Of a stretch of DNA of 64,000 nt, positions 59,889-64,000 are shown piece by piece. The stretch is from Mikania micrantha (Eukaryota > Streptophyta > Magnoliopsida > Asterales > Asteraceae): the NCBI GenBank assembly GCA_009363875.1, contig CM018696.1:88868215-88932214 (forward strand), written 5' to 3'. The position numbers were made by a program, and so were the translations under genes. The notes under the pieces are model-generated. The model had not been told where the DNA came from. It ran no database searches and saw only the letters and a list, made by a program, of their open reading frames with translations. Numbering within the stretch: the stretch's first letter is position 1; each line of letters opens with the position of its first letter.

Positions 59889-60332
59889 AGATGGTTCCTT
59901 TGTTAACCATTCCTTATTGCGATAACCGCATAACCTGGCATTTTTTGCGTTTTTTGTCCGAATCTTTGTTTTTTTTTTCATGGTCTTTTATTATACATAA
60001 ATAGGAGGGGTTTCTTTTTTGTGTTTTTGCTAATTCATCACCGTTTAGAAATTATTTACAAGTGTAAGTAAGTGTAAGTACTTACACTTACTTACATCAC
60101 ACTTACATCAGATATGTGATGTAAGTAAGCGTAAGTACTTACACTTACTTACACTTGTAAATAATTTCTAAACGGTGATGAATTAGCAAAAACACAAAAA
60201 AGAAACCCCCTCCTATTTATGTATAATAAAGACCATGAAAAAAAAAACAAAGATTCAGGCAAAAAACGCAAAAAAGTGCTAGGGTTATGCGGTTATCGCA
60301 ATAAGGAAGTGTTAACATTTGATTCTTCCCCT
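59887..60332. mobile_element. Near-perfect 446-bp palindromic MITE
   Basis: Two arms of about 210 bp are almost exact inverted copies around a centre near 60110. Landmarks are ccttattgcgataaccgcat / atgcggttatcgcaataagg, and tcaccgtttagaaattattt / aaataatttctaaacggtga. A nested palindrome gtaagtacttac occurs in each arm. It is flanked by long (TA)n tracts. It has no coding capacity. A transcript through it would form a long stable hairpin. Confidence 0.85.
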
Positions 60333-60682
60333 ATATATATATATATGTATATATATAACTGAGAATAACTAATTAGTTAATTGATTAAGTTGTAATTAAT
60401 TAGTCATCAGCATCATTGCTTTACTTTGTTTTTTCAACGATAAATTTAATATATTCCTACACTACCCTCAGTCATTGCTTTATTTATCTTTCTTTAATTA
60501 ACGAGCAAATATATAATTGAAAAACTTATCAGCACATGCTTGATGAGGACGTATATATGTACACTTGATTGATTAGATAGCTTGAACATACGTGCAATTA
60601 ACAGGCCAATACGTGCTTTAATTGTTTGTTGGAAGTGAATATGTCGTCAATTAAGTAATTTGTGTTTTGTCTTTGTTTGCAG

Positions 60683-61743
60683 TTCATATTTACCAGGCCA
60701 TGCATGGAGGAAAGTGTTTCCCGTTATGTTTATATATATTTATATATGTTGCTGAAAGTACTTATGGATCGTTTTTAATTTCCCATTAATTAAGAATATT
60801 TATGTGTACGTACGTTGAATGCTGGTTCAATTCAATTCCTCATGTTTATCTGTACGTGTTTTTCATGTTTATTTAATATATTGAGTGAATGCTTGGATAC
60901 AAACAACTTCCACTTTTTCTAGTTCACATGCTCACAAAATATTTCCTCCCATTTGTGTGCACAAATATAACATTATTTTACTTTTATTTTATGAAAATAA
61001 CATTAAAAGCGTTGGAGTGATTAACTTAAAACGATAACTTTGAGTGCTTATAATAATGAACATGAGAAATGCTAATTAATTAATTAATAAGCTACATATT
61101 ACATTATATACTTATATATAATCTAATGCAAAACACAAACAAAAAGAGTGATGATTAATTGCATGATTGTCCCCAATTAATCCTCATGACATGTTTTGCT
61201 TTGTTTTTTTTAAGCATCGCTTTAATAACATTAATTTTGTTACATAATTAAAAACATTATGAAACACTTCCATGTGACATGTTTCCTTTTTACGTCTTTC
61301 TTTTGTTATTGTATTTTTATTTTTAAAGTTTTTTCTTATTTTATTTTACTTTAATTACTATCTTTTATAATCGTCATATAATTTATGGTTTCGTTTGCAT
61401 TTATGTCTTATTAAGCTTTTCGTTATTTTTTAGTTTTTTATTCATATTTATTTTCTCATGACCAATCTCATGTTGTAAATTGATTATGTGAGGTTTTGTC
61501 AAGCTTTTGTTGTAAATTGATTATCTTGGTTTTCTGACATTTTTTTAATTTTTACTTTTTTTTTTCTCGTTTTTGCATGACTCGTCTCATGTCACGGATC
61601 TATGGTGTGAAGTTTTTTAAAGTTATATTTCTAACAACGATAATTTTTTTGTTGTGTTTAAGTTTTTGCCCAATGTCTATAGAAATTGATTCGCTTTCAA
61701 GGCGAGGTGTTATATACATTGATATATTTTACGTTGATTTAAC
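60683..61743 (+). other. Probable TAC1 3'UTR end and downstream DNA
   Basis: If the predicted intron is right, the final non-coding exon starts at 60683. AT-rich sequence follows, with a SINE-like fragment at 60955-61045. No ORF of interest is present. Confidence 0.35.
60955..61045 (+). mobile_element. SINE-like middle fragment
   Basis: ataacattattttacttttat, gaaaataacattaaaagcgt, and ttaaaacgataactttgag match the middle of the SINE-like element at 15060-15160. The 3' tail is missing. Confidence 0.45.
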
Positions 61744-62397
61744 TAGGGGTGGCAATTCCTGACACGACCTGAAACACGACCCGAACACGGCACGAAAATA
61801 ATCAAGTTTTGGGTTGCAAAGTATAACCCATTTAAATAAACGGGTCGTGTTCGGGTTGACCCGTTTATAAAACAGGTCGGGTTCGGGTTGACCCGTTAAC
61901 CTGTTTAAGGTTTCAAAATTTTTAATTTTTTCTTTCCTATAACATATATTTAGTTGTTTTTCTTTTGATTATTTACCATACTTTAATTGATTAAGTAGCA
62001 AAATTTATATTTTTTCATCTAAAAAATGATTTTATTTTTTTTTTCCCGTTAACTATACAAATTAGTTTATTTTAAATTTCATACATTTTATTTTTTTGTT
62101 AAAATACTATATTAACTATTTGTTACTAATACACAACTACTAATCACGTTATTATTGATATGTTTTGAAGCAACAACTAACTTACAATATGTAAATAAGT
62201 TTGATTATTTATATAAACGGGTTAAACGGGTCAGGTTCGGGTTGACCCGAATTTATACCAATCCGGGTTAGGGTTGAAAACTTTGACACGAATAAATATA
62301 TGGGTCAGGTTAGGGTTGCAAAATTCAACCCACCAACACGCCAACCCGTAACCTGTTAACCCGCTAACCCGCCAACCCGACACGATTGACACCCCTA
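61744..62397. mobile_element. hAT-type MITE with perfect 8-bp TSD
   Basis: A 654-bp element has ends taggggtggcaattcctgac and (inverted) taggggtgtcaatcgtgtcg, flanked by gatttaac at 61736-61743 and 62398-62405. Subterminal regions are rich in gggttgacccg, gggtcgtgttcgg and aacccgctaacccg repeats. No transposase is present. Confidence 0.85.
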
Positions 62398-62666
62398 GAT
62401 TTAACCAGGATTGAAATCCAACATAGGTTGATTTTCATGTATTTTTTTTATCATTTTTTTGACAAATGATTATCCCAACGTTGTGTTTTCTTGGGTTTTT
62501 TAAGGTGTTTTCCTACCCTTTTTCTCTCTTTTTTTTCTTTATATTTTTCATCATCTTTTTTCGTATTTTTATTCTGTTATTATTTTTTTACTCAAACGGA
62601 TTAAGTTTCATGGCTTTGCATATGTTTTTTTAGGTGACTTTTTTGAATGTGTATATTATTATAAAA

Positions 62667-62900
62667 CTAGGTTATAAACCCGTGTATTACACGGATTTAA
62701 GAATAAAAAAAAATTATTTTATTTCTATGTCTTCATATATTTATATAATAAAATAATTTAATTACATTCTTTTAAATTTGCATAATTATTTAAAGTAAAA
62801 ATATTTTTTATACCTTTTTATATTAAAAAACTTATAAAATAAAAATTTATATAAAAATGTTCTTAGTGTGTGTGTGTATAGCATTAGACAATTTATAAAT
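62667..62900 (-). mobile_element. Helitron-like 3' end, minus orientation
   Basis: Read on the minus strand, the hairpin ccgtgtaatacacgg is followed by gtttataac and a terminal CTAG next to T, the expected Helitron 3' structure. The 5' end is not identified, so the extent is nominal. Confidence 0.4.
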
Positions 62901-62902
62901 TA

Positions 62903-64000
62903 CTAGCCTATCGACCCGTGTACTACACGGGGTTTGTACAAAAAAATTACAATTCAAATATTAGAAAATTAACACTGGAAAGAGAACAAAATAAAACTAT
63001 TTTTCAAGAGAATGGAATGAAATTTCCAAAGACAAATTTATCAACACTGGAAAGAGAACAAAATAAAGCTAAGGACGTCATGTAATGTGAAAAATATTCA
63101 TCCAACTTTTTGATCACATTAACTACGTTGTCATTAACTTCGTATTCACAATAGTGTTGAGCCTTGAAAATAACTATTTATGGGTATGCCTTTAAAAATT
63201 TCAATAATTTTACAATAGAACAAATTAAATGAAAATGTTAAAAGTAACTAAAGAACAAAATAGTCTTGTGAAGGGTTGTATGGATGTGTGATCCGAAAGT
63301 GATTTGGTGACTTCAAAAATCAGAATCAAAGTCATGTTAATTTATAATAAATTAATTAAAGATGCTTATACTGGAACTTTACATTTATTAGTTTTACCAA
63401 ACGCTTGATAACCGAGTAATCTCATTTGCATCATATCCAAACCATCTCCATAACAAAGATTAATATACACAACTTTTTGGGGGTGTTTTTAAGTGATTGT
63501 AGACATATGTATATAATTAGATTCCGATGTCCATTACCATAAAAATGATGTGAAAATAGCATATTAAGATCGTTGTAACATCAAACAAAGAAATGTCCTT
63601 GCAAAGAAATACAAAAACAATTAGGACTGCTTATCATAATGTCAATCAACAAATAAACATAACTAAGATATGTTGACTATAGTGATTACCGGTTCATGAA
63701 AAGATGGTCGAAGAATAACCAAATGGATAAAAATCATAGTGTATTCAGATCCATTTCCCACTATATGATCTTCTAATGAGATGGCCCTACAAAAACATAA
63801 TTTTACACATATAGGTAGAGGAGATAACATTGATTCTGAGAATTTATCTTTCAAATTCTAAACAAATAATCACACTGAATATTGGAAGAAAGGAGCAGAC
63901 ACAGAGAGATACAAGTAATAAAATTGACCAACTTTTAAATATTTCATCATCAAAGTCATGCATCATGACACACAACAAAGATCCTTTTTACACAAATTCA
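62903..64000 (-). mobile_element. Helitron-like element running off the window end
   Basis: On the minus strand cccgtgtagtacacggg (hairpin), tcgatagg and CTAG|T form a textbook Helitron 3' terminus at 62903. Upstream on that strand are a duplicated aacactggaaagagaacaaa block (about 62971 and 63042) and an exon-like 97-nt segment (63690-63786) with a TTTGTAG acceptor and a GTAATC donor. No 5' terminus is visible inside the window, so it may be longer than 1.1 kb. Confidence 0.35.

Larger units (their letters stand above)
58423..60682 (+). other. Predicted 3'UTR intron of the TAC1-like gene
   Basis: A strong donor (CAT|GTAAGTATAT) lies 38 nt after the stop codon. A strong acceptor (tttgtctttgtttgcag) ends at 60682. 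The 2260 bp between contain no coding sequence but at least three mobile elements (58949-59222, 59251-59848, 59887-60332). Rice TAC1 also has an intron in its 3'UTR, whose splice-site change causes the compact tac1 phenotype. The assignment here is inferred from splice signals and that precedent. Confidence 0.5.

Noticed and set aside
1..64000. CRISPR arrays, operons, prophage or integrated viral genes
   Set aside because: No regularly spaced repeat-spacer pattern and no viral replication or coat genes were seen. The only reverse transcriptase is a LINE, and gene structure is eukaryotic throughout.

Overview
This is a stretch of plant nuclear DNA. The evidence is AT-rich intergenic sequence, short GT-AG introns, and single-copy genes of plant families: ALMT, plant LRAT-domain protein, FKGP, RS-type SR protein, PPR and TAC1. 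Dense, mostly non-autonomous transposons separate the genes. The protein flavour is eudicot and probably asterid (perhaps Asteraceae), but the species cannot be fixed from the sequence alone.

Layout. Positions 1-7.6 kb are gene-poor: a broken, internally deleted NAM-associated/Myb-like transposon-type ORF, a MULE-like element, and a possible small spliced transcript on the minus strand. From 7.6 to 15.7 kb lies a diverged tandem duplication (copies A and B plus a stub C). It carries six degenerate exon-like modules, and copy B alone has taken a SINE-like insertion and two foldback MULE-type MITEs. 15.7-21.1 kb is transposon remnants. Then come an ALMT anion channel gene (plus, 6 exons) and, convergent to it, an LRAT-domain (LEAD-SENSITIVE 1-like) gene (minus, 2 exons). 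From 27.1 to 35.2 kb is the bifunctional fucokinase/GDP-fucose pyrophosphorylase gene (minus, 7 exons, 1059 aa). It has one GC-AG intron and a 5'-truncated RTE LINE in its second intron. A tRNA-Val(AAC) gene lies just upstream on the same strand. From 37.3 to 40.0 kb is an RS31-type splicing factor (minus, 5 coding exons). At 43.7-47.8 kb a PLS-type PPR pseudogene lies beside an intact P-class mitochondrial-type PPR gene with a probable 5'UTR intron. At 49-50.9 kb are two pseudogenes (AAA-ATPase and proline-rich). From 50.9 to 56.5 kb are MITEs, including one with three snRNA-type promoter modules. From 56.8 to 60.7+ kb is a TILLER ANGLE CONTROL 1-like gene (IGT/LAZY family). It has a two-codon first exon and a probable 2.26-kb 3'UTR intron full of MITEs. 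The last 3 kb hold a clean hAT MITE and Helitron-like ends.

The intact genes are functionally unrelated housekeeping or developmental loci: malate/anion transport, an LRAT-fold enzyme, L-fucose salvage for cell walls and glycoproteins, pre-mRNA splicing, organelle RNA processing and branch angle. No operon-like system exists. The most unusual content is how the transposable elements sit in and around these genes. All five multi-exon gene models were checked by summing exon lengths: each total is a whole number of codons and each junction restores a conserved family motif.
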